A stretch of 64,000 bases of DNA from JABFXX01 sp964419605 (GTDB lineage Bacteria > Myxococcota_A > Polyangia > Haliangiales > Haliangiaceae). The stretch is from positions 1-64,000 of the forward strand of contig CAYQQM010000014.1 of NCBI GenBank assembly GCA_964419605.1, given 5' to 3'. How positions within the stretch are numbered: position 1 is the first letter of the stretch; the number at the start of each line of letters is the position of its first letter. The position numbers were made by a program, and so were the translations under genes. Positions 16,287-24,678 of the stretch are shown here, piece by piece. The notes beneath the pieces were generated by a model. It worked only from the letters and a program-made list of their open reading frames with translations, was not told the DNA's origin and searched no databases.

Positions 16287-17445
16287 GTTCCCCAGGCTGC
16301 TCCGCCTGCCCAAGCGGGGCACGTTGTTTTTGTTTGGCGCCCGAGGTGTCGGCAAGAGCACGGCGCTGAAACAGCAGTTTGCGGTGGCCGAGACACACGT
16401 TGTCAACCTCCTGCTGCCCGAGCTGGAGCAGCGATATGCGTTACGTCCGACGACGTTCGCGAGGGAAATCGCCGGTCTGCCCGCGAGCATCAAACGGGTG
16501 GTTATCGACGAGGTTCAAAAGGTCCCGCCGCTGTTGGACGTCGTTCAACATTTGATTGAAGATCAGAAATCGTCCCTACAATTCGTCTTGACGGGTTCAA
16601 GTGCGCGGAAGCTGAAATCCGGGTCCGCGAATCTTCTTGCGGGGCGTGCAGCGGTGCACCGAATGTTTCCGCTCTTCAGTGAAGAGCTTGGCGGTGCCGG
16701 CGATATCGAAACCCTAGTGCGATTTGGATCGCTGCCGGTGATTCTTCAGTATCCGGCCGAAGCGCGAGATAGCTACTTGCGTTCTTATGCGACGACCTAC
16801 CTCAAAGAGGAGGTTGCAGCGGAACAATTGGTTCGAAAGATCGAACCGTTTCGTCGATTCTTGCCAGTTGCTGCGCAGATGAGTGGTGCAATTGTAAACT
16901 ACTCTGCGATTGGGCAAGACGTCGGCGTCGATGTCAAAACTGTGCAGTCGTATTTTTCGATCCTCGAAGACACACTGCTTGGATTCTTCCTCGAGCCTTG
17001 GCATGACTCGGTGCGCAAGCGGCAACGCAAGGCACCCAAGTTTTTCTTTTTCGACACCGGTGTAACGCGCGCATTGGCCGGGCAGCTCAAAGTCCTTCCC
17101 GAGCCGTCTACATCGTATTTCGGCCAGCTTTTTGAGCAACGCGTGATTCAGGAAATTGTGCATCGCAATCTAACGCTCGAGCTCGACCTGCAACTCGGCT
17201 ACTTGCGCACCGAAAAAGATGTGGAGATCGACCTGATCGTTCAACGCCCCGATGGGCGGAAACAGCTTGTTGAGATCAAATCGACCGAACATGTCCGCGA
17301 CAACGACGCGCGTCACCTCCTCGCCTTCGAAGCGCTGTTTCCCAAAGCGGAGTTCCTTCTGCTATCTCGAGATCGTAAGCGCCAAAAGCTTGGAAAGATT
17401 CGCGCGTTGCCGTGGGAAGATGGAGTCGCTGAGATAGCGTCGTGA
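16285..17445 (+). CDS. AAA+ ATPase, DUF4143 family
   Basis: 386 aa. A Walker A motif (FGARGVGKST, about residues 18-27), a Walker B-like strand (KRVVIDEVQKVPPLL), a sensor (FVLTGSSARKL) and the C-terminal DUF4143 domain (YFSILEDTLLGFFLEPW, KFFFFDTGVTRAL, GQLFEQRVIQEI, EIDLIV, VEIKST), a nuclease-like fold. These ATPases are widespread single genes, often in mobile or defence-rich regions, with no agreed role. The start codon lies in a palindrome, implying autoregulation. Here it stands beside a decayed ParDE module. Confidence 0.88.
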   Translation: MFPRLLRLPKRGTLFLFGARGVGKSTALKQQFAVAETHVVNLLLPELEQRYALRPTTFAREIAGLPASIKRVVIDEVQKVPPLLDVVQHLIEDQKSSLQFVLTGSSARKLKSGSANLLAGRAAVHRMFPLFSEELGGAGDIETLVRFGSLPVILQYPAEARDSYLRSYATTYLKEEVAAEQLVRKIEPFRRFLPVAAQMSGAIVNYSAIGQDVGVDVKTVQSYFSILEDTLLGFFLEPWHDSVRKRQRKAPKFFFFDTGVTRALAGQLKVLPEPSTSYFGQLFEQRVIQEIVHRNLTLELDLQLGYLRTEKDVEIDLIVQRPDGRKQLVEIKSTEHVRDNDARHLLAFEALFPKAEFLLLSRDRKRQKLGKIRALPWEDGVAEIAS

Positions 17446-17488
17446 TTCATGTCAACGCCTTGCCTATGAGCATGTGGTACGATACGTC

Positions 17489-17716
17489 ATGGTAAGCAAT
17501 CCCGAGGCGCTCATCGAGGAGATCATGGCGCTAGACGAGGCAGGTCGTGCGAGGGTAATGGACGCGATGATTTCGAGTCTTGGCGACTTCCCCGGGCAAG
17601 CCTTTGATCCGGTGGCTTATCAACGGATTCTGCAGCGGCGCATGAGTGAGCTCCAGAGCGGATCGGTCACTGGGGTGTCGCTCGAAAATTTGCGCGCGGA
17701 TTGGCAACGATCGTAA
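17489..17716 (+). CDS. Addiction-module antitoxin, ParD/RelB-like
   Basis: 75 aa: MVSNPEALIEEIMALDEAGRARVMDAMISSLGDFPGQAFDPVAYQRILQRRMSELQ..., matching the addiction-module component family that precedes ParE/RelE toxins (typical features LPxxERxxLxxxLLxSL and a C-terminal WxE-like end, here SLENLRADWQRS). A GTG five codons upstream (17474) is an alternative start. The partner toxin gene begins 6 bp downstream but is frameshifted. Confidence 0.75.
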   Translation: MVSNPEALIEEIMALDEAGRARVMDAMISSLGDFPGQAFDPVAYQRILQRRMSELQSGSVTGVSLENLRADWQRS

Positions 17717-17722
17717 CGCGTC

Positions 17723-18026
17723 GTGCGCGTTGTCTTACATCCAGAGGCAATCCGCGAGGCAAACGAAGCCGCCGATTGGTATGAGGGTCGCCGCGTCGGC
17801 TACGGTCAGCGTTACCGAGATTCGATCTTGGCAACATTGGCAAGTATTGCGGCATACGCGGCATACCCGTTGAGCTATCCAGTTGAGCTAGACACGAATG
17901 GAGCGCGGCGAGCACTGGTACGACAATTCCCATTTATGGGTTGCGTATTATGCGCGTGAAACTGAAGTGTTTGTCGTGGCGATTCACCATGCTGCGCGAC
18001 TTCCGGGGTACTGGATTGGACGTTAA
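17723..18026 (+). pseudogene. ParE/RelE-type toxin gene with a +1 frameshift
   Basis: The first frame encodes VVLHPEAIREANEAADWYEGRRVGYGQRYRDSILATLASI...ARRALVRQFPFM, a clear ParE N-terminus, then turns to GCVLCA and TGA. Removing one G from the GGG at about 17938-17940 restores VAYYARETEVFVVAIHHAARLPGYWIGR and a TAA at 18024-18026, the standard ParE end. The gene is therefore inactivated by one base, or the base is a sequencing error. GTG start at 17723. Confidence 0.82.
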
Positions 18027-18058
18027 GGTCGTGGTCGTGCCAACGTTCAGCTGATCTG

Positions 18059-19417
18059 ATGTCCGAACCGGGTCGTAATTCATCCGTGCGTGGGGCGCTG
18101 AAATGGGCTGTCGTCGCCGCCGTGGCATGCGCGCTGGGCGGTGCGGCCTTTGTATGGGCGCGGCGAGCGATGCCTAGTTGCGCGACGCGCGGCGAGCTCA
18201 GTCCCGCATCCGAGGCGATTCGGTACAAGTTTCGGATCGGAGGTGCGAGTGCAACGGACGCCGCTTCGATGATCCGCGCCCTGGAAGCTCGCGTGAAGGC
18301 GGAGCCGGTATCGCCGCTCGACCTGACCGATCTCGCCGATGCGTATCTGCGGCAGGCGCAGACGGGAAGTGATCCAGATGGTTACGACCGCGCCGAGGCG
18401 GCTGCGCAGCGCTCCCTCGCGATTCTGCCGTTCCCGAACGGCGCCAAGCTGGTGTTGGCAAAGGTGGCCAATGCCAAGCATCAGTTTCGCGATGCGATTC
18501 GGCTGGCGAACGAGTTTGCCGAGCATAAGTCGAGCGCCGGCGTGAAAGTGGTGGTGGCAACTGCGCACCTCGCGCTCGGTCAGCTCGCCGAGGCGGCAGC
18601 CGCGGCAGAGGAAGCGGTAGCGATGAAGCCCGACAGCTCGACGTACCTCATGCGAGCGCTCGTGTTGCAAGCGCAGGGGCGCGATGCCGAGGCTGCGTTC
18701 GATTTTGGCCGTTGCGTTGCGGTGGAGTCGCCCGACGACGCACACGCCTCTGCCCGCAGTCGGGTGCTATGGGGGAGGTTTTTGCTGCGGCGGGGCGAAT
18801 ACGCGGGTGCCGACGCGCTGTTCGACGAAGCGTTGCGCATCGCGCCAGAACATCCGCTCGCGTTGGCGCATCGCGCTGAGCTCGCTCTGCGCACGGGCGA
18901 TCACGCAGCGGCACGAGCCGGGTTCGAGCGCGCATTCGCGGCGTCGCGGCAAGTGCGCTATCTGATCGATCTCGCTCGAGCGCAGGAGCTTGCGGGCGAT
19001 GCCGCCGGCGCCGACCGGTCGCGCGACCAGGTGGAGAAGATCGTGCGCGGCGAACTCGCGGCGCACGGCATCGGCCATAAGCTCGATCTGGTCGAGGTGT
19101 TAGCAGATCGCGGCAAGCCGGCGGATTTGGTCGAGGCGATCGCACTCGGTCGCGAGGAGCTGGAAGCGCGGCCAAGCGCCGATACGCGATTTCAGCTGGC
19201 GCGCGCGCTGGCCCGTTCCGGTGCGCGGGAGCAAGCTGCGGTGCAGGTGCGTGCGGCGCTTGCCACGGGAGTTCGCGATGCGCGGCTATACGAGCTCGCA
19301 TCGCGCGTCGAAGATGGGCCGCGCAAAGCGCTATACGCGCGAGAAGCCGCCAGGCTCGATCCGCGCGGCGCAGGATGGCGCAGCCTCGGCATGGGGCCAT
19401 CACTTTCGCTGCCCTGA
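18059..19417 (+). CDS. Membrane-anchored TPR protein
   Basis: 452 aa. One N-terminal transmembrane helix (WAVVAAVACALGGAAFVWA, about 15-33), then TPR units through most of the chain (DLTDLADAYLRQAQ, YDRAEAAAQRSLAI, AEAAAAAEEAVAMKPDS, GADALFDEALRIAPEHPLALAHRAELALRTGDHAAARAGFERAF). Envelope TPR proteins scaffold partners. From general knowledge, TPR proteins of this type are found near DUF4331 and HupE/UreJ genes. Both occur here within 4 kb but are separated by toxin-antitoxin genes, so an old functional link is possible (inference). Confidence 0.8.
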   Translation: MSEPGRNSSVRGALKWAVVAAVACALGGAAFVWARRAMPSCATRGELSPASEAIRYKFRIGGASATDAASMIRALEARVKAEPVSPLDLTDLADAYLRQAQTGSDPDGYDRAEAAAQRSLAILPFPNGAKLVLAKVANAKHQFRDAIRLANEFAEHKSSAGVKVVVATAHLALGQLAEAAAAAEEAVAMKPDSSTYLMRALVLQAQGRDAEAAFDFGRCVAVESPDDAHASARSRVLWGRFLLRRGEYAGADALFDEALRIAPEHPLALAHRAELALRTGDHAAARAGFERAFAASRQVRYLIDLARAQELAGDAAGADRSRDQVEKIVRGELAAHGIGHKLDLVEVLADRGKPADLVEAIALGREELEARPSADTRFQLARALARSGAREQAAVQVRAALATGVRDARLYELASRVEDGPRKALYAREAARLDPRGAGWRSLGMGPSLSLP

Positions 19418-19503
19418 GCTCTGCGAATGAGAACCGCGATGATCGGCCTGGGCGCGGTGGGCGGAGGAAGCGTCCGTTAGATGACTAGTTCCATACCGGT
19501 TCG

Positions 19504-19752
19504 ATGAATACGGTTGCGATCGCAGACTTTAAGGCAAAGTGCACCGCGTACATTCGTCGGATCGCGAAGCGGAATCAGCCGATCATCGTGACCGTTCGCG
19601 GTGAACCGCAAGTCGAGGTGCGGCCTGTCAAGAACAAGCGCGCGAAGAAAGTCCGCATTGGTGGAGGTGCAAACACCGCAACGATCTCCGGCGAAATTGT
19701 TTCGGAAGACGGTTCCAACTGGTCCCTCGACGACGATGTGTTGCCCCGATGA
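19504..19752 (+). CDS. Phd/YefM-type antitoxin
   Basis: 82 aa: MNTVAIADFKAKCTAYIRRIAKRNQPIIVTVRGEPQVEVRPVK, the Phd-type DNA-binding core (FKA...RGxPxxxVxP). The Lys/Arg-rich tail and final acidic stretch should bind the toxin. The ATG is not preceded by a good ribosome-binding site. Its TGA overlaps the ATG of a short PIN-domain remnant, the usual phd-vapC coupling. Confidence 0.8.
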   Translation: MNTVAIADFKAKCTAYIRRIAKRNQPIIVTVRGEPQVEVRPVKNKRAKKVRIGGGANTATISGEIVSEDGSNWSLDDDVLPR

Positions 19753-19886
19753 TCCAAATGAACCATAAAGATCCATGTGATCGCTTGCTGTTAGCGACCG
19801 CGCGAAACCTCGGTGCGTCGCTACTTACGGCCGACGAGGTTCTGCTGGCATATCGACATGTCGACCGTGTAGATGCGCGGCAGTAG
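19749..19886 (+). pseudogene. VapC-type PIN-domain toxin, C-terminal fragment only
   Basis: A 45-codon frame coupled by ATGA to the antitoxin: NHKDPCDRLLLATARNLGASLLTADEVLLAYRHV. This matches only the last third of VapC PIN ribonucleases (HxDPxDRxLxAqA...TaD). The N-terminal half with the first catalytic Asp is absent, so the toxin cannot be active as written. A deletion between the antitoxin and the PIN tail explains it. Confidence 0.75.
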
Positions 19887-19889
19887 CGA

Positions 19890-20339
19890 TCACGCGCCAA
19901 GACGCTTGACCAGCGCGAGCGCATCGTCGACATGTTTGCCAACGCGGAACTGCGAATCGAATCGGCTCCGACAGATTCCCGCTTTGTCGAACACGAACGT
20001 GACTCGCCCCGGCAGCAGGCCGAGTGACTTTTTCACCCCCCACGCCGCGGCCACGGTTCCGTCCGGATCGGAAAGCAACGTAAATGGCAGGCGGTGATGG
20101 GCTTTGAAGCTGGCGTGTGAGGTCGCGTCGTCGCGCGAGATGCCGATGACTTCTGCGCCTGCGGCGACGAAATCTTCATAGGCGTCGCGGAACGAGCACG
20201 CCTCTTTGGTGCATCCTGCCGTTTCATCCCTTGGATAGAAGTAGATCACCAGGGTCTTGCCGATTTTTGCGCGCAGGGTGACGGAACCAGCATCGCTGGT
20301 GAGCACCGAATCAGGCATCGAATCGCCGACGTTGACCAT
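19890..20339 (-). CDS. bcp: Peroxiredoxin, Bcp/PrxQ type
   Basis: 149 aa from the ATG at 20337-20339. Reduces hydroperoxides via a cysteine thiol. The peroxidatic Cys43 sits in YPRDETAGCTKEACSF with resolving Cys48 five residues on, the PrxQ pattern. Later blocks (EVIGISRDDATSHASFKAHHRLPFTLLSD, VTFVFDKAGICR) complete the thioredoxin-like fold. Unlike some bacterial Prx it uses ordinary Cys here, although the organism appears able to insert selenocysteine. Divergent from hupE-like. Confidence 0.95.
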   Translation of the reverse strand: MVNVGDSMPDSVLTSDAGSVTLRAKIGKTLVIYFYPRDETAGCTKEACSFRDAYEDFVAAGAEVIGISRDDATSHASFKAHHRLPFTLLSDPDGTVAAAWGVKKSLGLLPGRVTFVFDKAGICRSRFDSQFRVGKHVDDALALVKRLGA

Positions 20340-20385
20340 GGCGCACTGTATCGAAAGCCAACGAAGCTCGATACACTTTCTTTGG

Positions 20386-21507
20386 ATGGCGCTTGGGCAT
20401 CGCGTTCGCCGCGCAGCGGTTGCAGTAGGCGTGTCGATTGCGTGGATTTGCGCACTTGCGCATTCGGCGAACGCCCACCCGCTCGACCTTGGGTATCTCC
20501 GCATCCATGCAACTGGCACTCAGGTCTCGGTCCAACTCGACCTCGACCGGAAGGCAGTGGCCATCGTACTGCGGGTGGCAGCCGAGTCCGTCACGCCACA
20601 GCTCGTGAAAGATCGGGCTGCGGAGATTGCCGACCGCACGTACGCGCGCCGGGCCGTCGTGTCCGCAAGCGGCGAACCATGTGGATGGGCTGAGGCAACG
20701 GCAAACTTGGCGGGCGAAACAGTCTCGATTTCCAGTGCGGCGACATGTCCCATGGAAGGATCCAGGCGCTGGGGATTTCCGTTTGTGACCGAGAGAACCG
20801 TATCGCCGCGATTCCAACTGATGGTCAAAGAGGTCACCGCAAGCGGCGAGCGGCTAACTCTCATCGATGAGACGACCGGCGAGCTGAACCTTGCCGATGG
20901 CACCGGCGCGGCCAGCCCCACGGGCTTTGCGCAGTTCGTCTGGTCCGGCGTTGAACACATCGGGGTAGCGCCCAGTCAATGGCGAACTGAACAAGGTGGA
21001 GTTCAGCTTCCCGACGGTATCGACCACATTTTGTTTTTACTTGCGCTCTTACTCGGTGGCGGAACACTGCTCCAGCTGGTCGGAATCGCAACCGGCTTTA
21101 CCCTGGGCCACTCGATCACGCTCGCGCTCGCCGTCCTCGACGTGATCCGCCCCCCCGCGTCGGTCATTGAACCGCTGATCGCGTTGTCGATCGCTCTCGC
21201 CGCCGCCGAAGCGTTTGTGAGCCGCTGGCGAGCTCACCGCTGGAAAATCGCTGCGGGTTTCGGCCTCATTCACGGGTTCGGATTCGCAGCCGCGCTGTCC
21301 CACCTCGAGTTGACCCCCCAGGGAAAAGCGAGTGCGCTATTCGGCTACAACCTTGGCATCGAGCTGGGGCAGATTGTCATCGTTGTGGCAATTGCGCCAA
21401 TCGTCATCTTCGCCCACCGCCGCGGCAAAACGACCGCGATTCGCGCGGCGGCGGCGGCGATCTTGTTGTGCGGGCTGTACTGGTTTGTTACCCGGCTGAT
21501 GAGCTAA
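20386..21507 (+). CDS. HupE/UreJ family membrane protein
   Basis: 373 aa from ATG 20386, giving a signal peptide (ICALAHSANA) before HPLDLGYLRI, the usual mature start of this family. An extracytoplasmic beta domain (about 30-200) is followed by a six-helix HupE/UreJ module with DGIDHILFLLALLLGGG, GFTLGHSITLAL, IEPLIALSIALAAAEAF, GLIHGFGFAAAL and GYNLGIELGQ. HupE/UreJ proteins are thought to move nickel or cobalt, but the long N-terminal-domain form is less defined. A functional tie to the DUF4331 and TPR genes nearby is an inference. Confidence 0.87.
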   Translation: MALGHRVRRAAVAVGVSIAWICALAHSANAHPLDLGYLRIHATGTQVSVQLDLDRKAVAIVLRVAAESVTPQLVKDRAAEIADRTYARRAVVSASGEPCGWAEATANLAGETVSISSAATCPMEGSRRWGFPFVTERTVSPRFQLMVKEVTASGERLTLIDETTGELNLADGTGAASPTGFAQFVWSGVEHIGVAPSQWRTEQGGVQLPDGIDHILFLLALLLGGGTLLQLVGIATGFTLGHSITLALAVLDVIRPPASVIEPLIALSIALAAAEAFVSRWRAHRWKIAAGFGLIHGFGFAAALSHLELTPQGKASALFGYNLGIELGQIVIVVAIAPIVIFAHRRGKTTAIRAAAAAILLCGLYWFVTRLMS

Positions 21508-22123
21508 CGGGTTTGACGCCGGGCACAGAAGGCGACCGCAATTGGTGGGTCGTGGTGTCAAAGACGTAGTTCTTGCGATATTCGCTTAGGTTTTGCTCCC
21601 ACGCCCCCTGCTGGTCCGCTCCGCCATTGTGGCTCAATGCACGAACAGAAACGTCTACTAGATAGTCGGGGCCGGCATCTTTCCACCAGAGTCGCAAACA
21701 CACCTGAATCTTGTGTTTCCCAAGGGTGTTGCGCCATTCGGCATTCTTGGCAATCGGAAAGCGCTCATCGGCCTGGTTCCCGGGGTCGACGCGATCGCCG
21801 TACGCAGCCGGATCAGGCACAGATACGATCCAGGCCAGCCGGAAGGGTGTCCCTTCTCGTTTCATATGCGTCTCCATCGAGACTTTATTCGCCAACAGCT
21901 TTTCTCGAATGTCGCCTTCGATCAGTTTTCGAGTGACAATGCCGTCCGGATCTAGTTCAAGAAATTTTTGGTAACCGCCCGCGGGTGGGATGCTAGACGC
22001 TGCCAAGCGCAGGATCTGTTCCGCACAAGGGACCTGCTCGCGGGTCGAGGTCGCAGCCGGTTGCTCCATCAGTTGCAGCACGTCTTGCGAGGCCAGCGAA
22101 CGAAGTCTGGGGGCGAATGGCAC
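21488..22123 (-). CDS. Hypothetical protein, 211 aa
   Basis: Not recognised. The sequence has a beta-rich middle (EGTPFRLAWIVSVPDP, LGKHKIQVCLRLWWKDAGPDYLVDVSVRAL) and polar ends, with no clear signal peptide from this start. Its C-terminal codons overlap the end of the HupE/UreJ gene by 20 bp on the other strand. The first ~40 codons may not be translated. No partner gene suggests a role. Confidence 0.55.
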   Translation of the reverse strand: MPFAPRLRSLASQDVLQLMEQPAATSTREQVPCAEQILRLAASSIPPAGGYQKFLELDPDGIVTRKLIEGDIREKLLANKVSMETHMKREGTPFRLAWIVSVPDPAAYGDRVDPGNQADERFPIAKNAEWRNTLGKHKIQVCLRLWWKDAGPDYLVDVSVRALSHNGGADQQGAWEQNLSEYRKNYVFDTTTHQLRSPSVPGVKPVSSSAG

Positions 22124-22260
22124 GGCGCGAGGCTACCGTGCCAAGCAGCACAAGAGCAATTGCAAAATAGAGCGGCGGCCGGAAACCCCGCGCTGTGTCG
22201 AGCTGACCCGTGCCCGTACCCTCGACGCGACCGGGGCCGTGGGTCGGATCCCGACGTGTC

Positions 22261-22324
22261 GCACAGACACGGCGCAGACACGGCACAGACACGGCACAGA
22301 CACGGCACAGACACGGCACAGACG
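22261..22324. repeat. 11-bp tandem repeat, about 5.8 copies
   Basis: Unit GCACAGACACG repeated head to tail, with one variant copy (GCGCAGACACG at 22272-22282) and a partial last unit. It lies in the ~280-bp gap between a hypothetical gene and the TM2 gene; no spacers, so not a CRISPR. A minisatellite likely to vary between strains. Confidence 0.9.
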
Positions 22325-22401
22325 GTGTTGGGCGGCATCGAGATACCCGTCGAAGATTACGCAAGCGACAGCGATTCAATTCGGTTACACTAGGGAGGGC
22401 G

Positions 22402-22914
22402 ATGAAAAATTCGGGGACGGCATTTCTCCTCGCGGCGCTGGGGCTAGTGACTCCGGTGGCCGGCGTTCATCGGTTTTATTTGGGCCGGCGCATCACTGGA
22501 GTGATCTACTTGCTGACGTGGGGGTTTTTCGGAATTGGCACGGTGATCGATCTGCTGACGTTGGAGCGCATGGTCGACGACGAGAATCGCCGATTGCTCT
22601 ACCCCGGCTCGCCACCACAAACCCGCGCGCTTACCGGTCAGACCACCGCATTGGGCGCGCTGGGACCGTTTCCTCCGGTAACGAACGAGCACCTTTCGCC
22701 GGAACAGCTGGTACTCCGGGTCGCAAAACAGCACAACGGCGCGGTTACGGTCGAAGTGGTTGCGGTCGAGACCGGGATGAGCCTTCGCCGGGCAAAGAAA
22801 GAACTCGAACGGCTGCGCAAACAGGATTACTGCACGCTGGACATCAGCAGCGAGGGCGCCAAATTGTACGTATTCGACGGGCTGCGGTCCGACCGTCCAC
22901 TTGAACTGACGTAA
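22402..22914 (+). CDS. TM2-domain membrane protein with C-terminal helical domain
   Basis: 170 aa from ATG 22402, preceded by GGGAGGG. The N-terminus has the TM2 signature: two membrane helices with AGVHRFYLGRRITGVIYLLTWGFFGIGTVIDL. The C-terminal ~80 residues (LSPEQLVLRVAKQHNGAVTVEVVAVETGMSLRRAKKELERLRKQDYC) look like a winged-helix fold. TM2 proteins with such tails occur in many bacteria, with no firm function. Confidence 0.85.
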   Translation: MKNSGTAFLLAALGLVTPVAGVHRFYLGRRITGVIYLLTWGFFGIGTVIDLLTLERMVDDENRRLLYPGSPPQTRALTGQTTALGALGPFPPVTNEHLSPEQLVLRVAKQHNGAVTVEVVAVETGMSLRRAKKELERLRKQDYCTLDISSEGAKLYVFDGLRSDRPLELT

Positions 22915-22970
22915 CTGCCCGCTCGCCGACGTCGTCATCTTTGGGCGAGAGCCATGCTAGCGTCTTCGAC

Positions 22971-23687
22971 ATGCAAACGACTCCGGGTGGTTGGAATGTT
23001 ATCGATCGCGAAGCGGGAGTGCTGTCTTTAACGTACTCGTTCAAGAAAGATGCAGTATCGACGACATTTGTCGCCACCATGCCAGGTCGCAAGCTCGTTG
23101 TCGTGAGTCCTGCGAAGAACGTAAGCGATGCGGCGCTGGCTGAGCTGGCCGAATTCGGCACGGTGGTGGCATTGGTTGCGAACAACGGGTTTCACCATCT
23201 CGGTCAAGCGGAATGGCGCAAGCGATTCCCGGAAGCTCGCTGCTTCGCCCCACCCGAAGCGATCGCACGCATCAAAAAAAAGAATCCTGCCGCGGGCAAT
23301 TTCGAACCGCTCGATGCACTGGCCAATCTGACGGGTTCCCATGTTGGCTTTCGGGTCGTCCCTAATTCCAGAGTCGGCGAGAGCTGGTTTTGGGCGAAAA
23401 CCGCAGCGGGCTATGCGTGGTACCTGTCCGACGTACTCATCAACCTGCCGAAACTGCCTCCGTTTCCGATCGGTTTGCTATTCAAATGGACCCACAGCGC
23501 GCCGGGACTCCGGCCATTCGGCCTCGCGCTTAAGTTCGTGGTGAAAGACAAAGCAGCAACGCTACGCCTCCTACGACAAGATTTAGCCGCGCATCCGCCG
23601 ACTGAAGTGATCCCCGGACACGGCGATATCGTCGCCCGCGCCGGCATCGCGCAAGAGATCGATGCGTTGTTGGCCTCGGCTTCCTAA
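22971..23687 (+). CDS. MBL-fold-like hydrolase domain protein
   Basis: 238 aa from ATG 22971 (MQTTPGGWNVID); a start at 22941 is possible. It shows a metallo-beta-lactamase-like layout: an early strand pair, NNGFHHLGQAEW in place of the HxHxDH block, WYLSDVL, and VIPGHGDIVA near the end. The first metal motif is incomplete, so metal binding or catalysis is uncertain. Convergent with the methyltransferase gene by a 4-bp overlap of stops. The family resembles DUF4336-type proteins, which is tentative. Confidence 0.7.
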   Translation: MQTTPGGWNVIDREAGVLSLTYSFKKDAVSTTFVATMPGRKLVVVSPAKNVSDAALAELAEFGTVVALVANNGFHHLGQAEWRKRFPEARCFAPPEAIARIKKKNPAAGNFEPLDALANLTGSHVGFRVVPNSRVGESWFWAKTAAGYAWYLSDVLINLPKLPPFPIGLLFKWTHSAPGLRPFGLALKFVVKDKAATLRLLRQDLAAHPPTEVIPGHGDIVARAGIAQEIDALLASAS

Positions 23688-24616
23688 ATCGATTCCGCTT
23701 CGAGCCGCGCGTGGAGAGATCTTGCTGCATCCGCTCGCGGCACCGATTCCTCAGTCGCGACCAAACGTTCGCGGGCGACGCCGACGTAACGAGCATCGCC
23801 ATCTCCCGCAAGCCATCGCCGGCCAAGGCGCTCCGCAACCACCGCGGTGGTCCCCGAACCGACAAATGGATCGACGACGAGCTGCCCGTTCGAGCTGGAA
23901 GCGACGATCAGCCGCTCGATCAGCGCTTCCGGCTTTTGGGTTGGATGCTGCGTCTTTTCCGACATGCCGTTACAGATCACCGGAATTTCGATCACATCGC
24001 GCGGCTTTGCCCCCATCGGGTGGGGTTGCCACGCGTCACGCCGAGCCTTGCCACCTCCATATTGCGATGAAATCGCCTGGAGCCGCTCGGGGTATTTCGT
24101 GGTGTGTCCGTTGTACGGGACGCGCGCTGCATCTACGTCGAGCCGCGCGGCGGCGTGGCGCAAATGCAAGATCGACTCGTGCGACCTCCCCCAGTCTCGA
24201 CCGAGGTTTGCTTTGTTCTTGTAGTACCAAATGAGCCAGCGACAACCGGCAAACCGCTTTGCGCTTCGAACCTTCACCTCAGCGATGATCTCGGAGAATC
24301 CAAATACATACGCAGAGCCATGGGGAGCGAGAATGCGCGCGACCTCCGCCAGCCATGCGTCGCACCAGTCGACGTAGGCCTCGAGGGAAGGAAATTCATC
24401 CCACCGGTCTTTCGCGATAGCGTAGGGCGGATCTGCGATCACCAGATCGACGCTTGCATCGCCCAGCGTTCGCAAAAGCAGCATCGCATCCGAATGCCAC
24501 AGTTCTCCGTGCGGCGTTTGGAGCGCGCGCGTTGGTCCTGGAGTTTGCAGGTCCCGCGGTAGCGATAGCTCCGTCGCCATTCGAACCGCGCGTTTCGGCA
24601 CGGCCGCATCGTACAT
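23684..24616 (-). CDS. Orphan DNA methyltransferase (N6-adenine/N4-cytosine type)
   Basis: 310 aa. Transfers methyl from S-adenosylmethionine to DNA bases. The catalytic motif DPPYAIAKDRW (motif IV) comes first and the AdoMet motif DPFVGSGTTAVVAERLGR (motif I) near the C-terminus, the permuted beta-class order. The target recognition region lies between (about 150-230). No restriction endonuclease gene flanks it, so it may be a regulatory or defence-relic enzyme. An alternative start is Met13 (24580). The recognition site is not predictable from sequence alone. Confidence 0.9.
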   Translation of the reverse strand: MYDAAVPKRAVRMATELSLPRDLQTPGPTRALQTPHGELWHSDAMLLLRTLGDASVDLVIADPPYAIAKDRWDEFPSLEAYVDWCDAWLAEVARILAPHGSAYVFGFSEIIAEVKVRSAKRFAGCRWLIWYYKNKANLGRDWGRSHESILHLRHAAARLDVDAARVPYNGHTTKYPERLQAISSQYGGGKARRDAWQPHPMGAKPRDVIEIPVICNGMSEKTQHPTQKPEALIERLIVASSSNGQLVVDPFVGSGTTAVVAERLGRRWLAGDGDARYVGVARERLVATEESVPRADAARSLHARLEAESI

Positions 24617-24678
24617 CGATCGAGGTCATCCTTCGAGGCCCCGAGGCGCGGTACGCCTGTAGGATTGCGGCGTATGCG

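Noticed and set aside
22261..22324. CRISPR array
   Set aside because: Repeats are 11 bp, contiguous, with no spacers and no cas genes.
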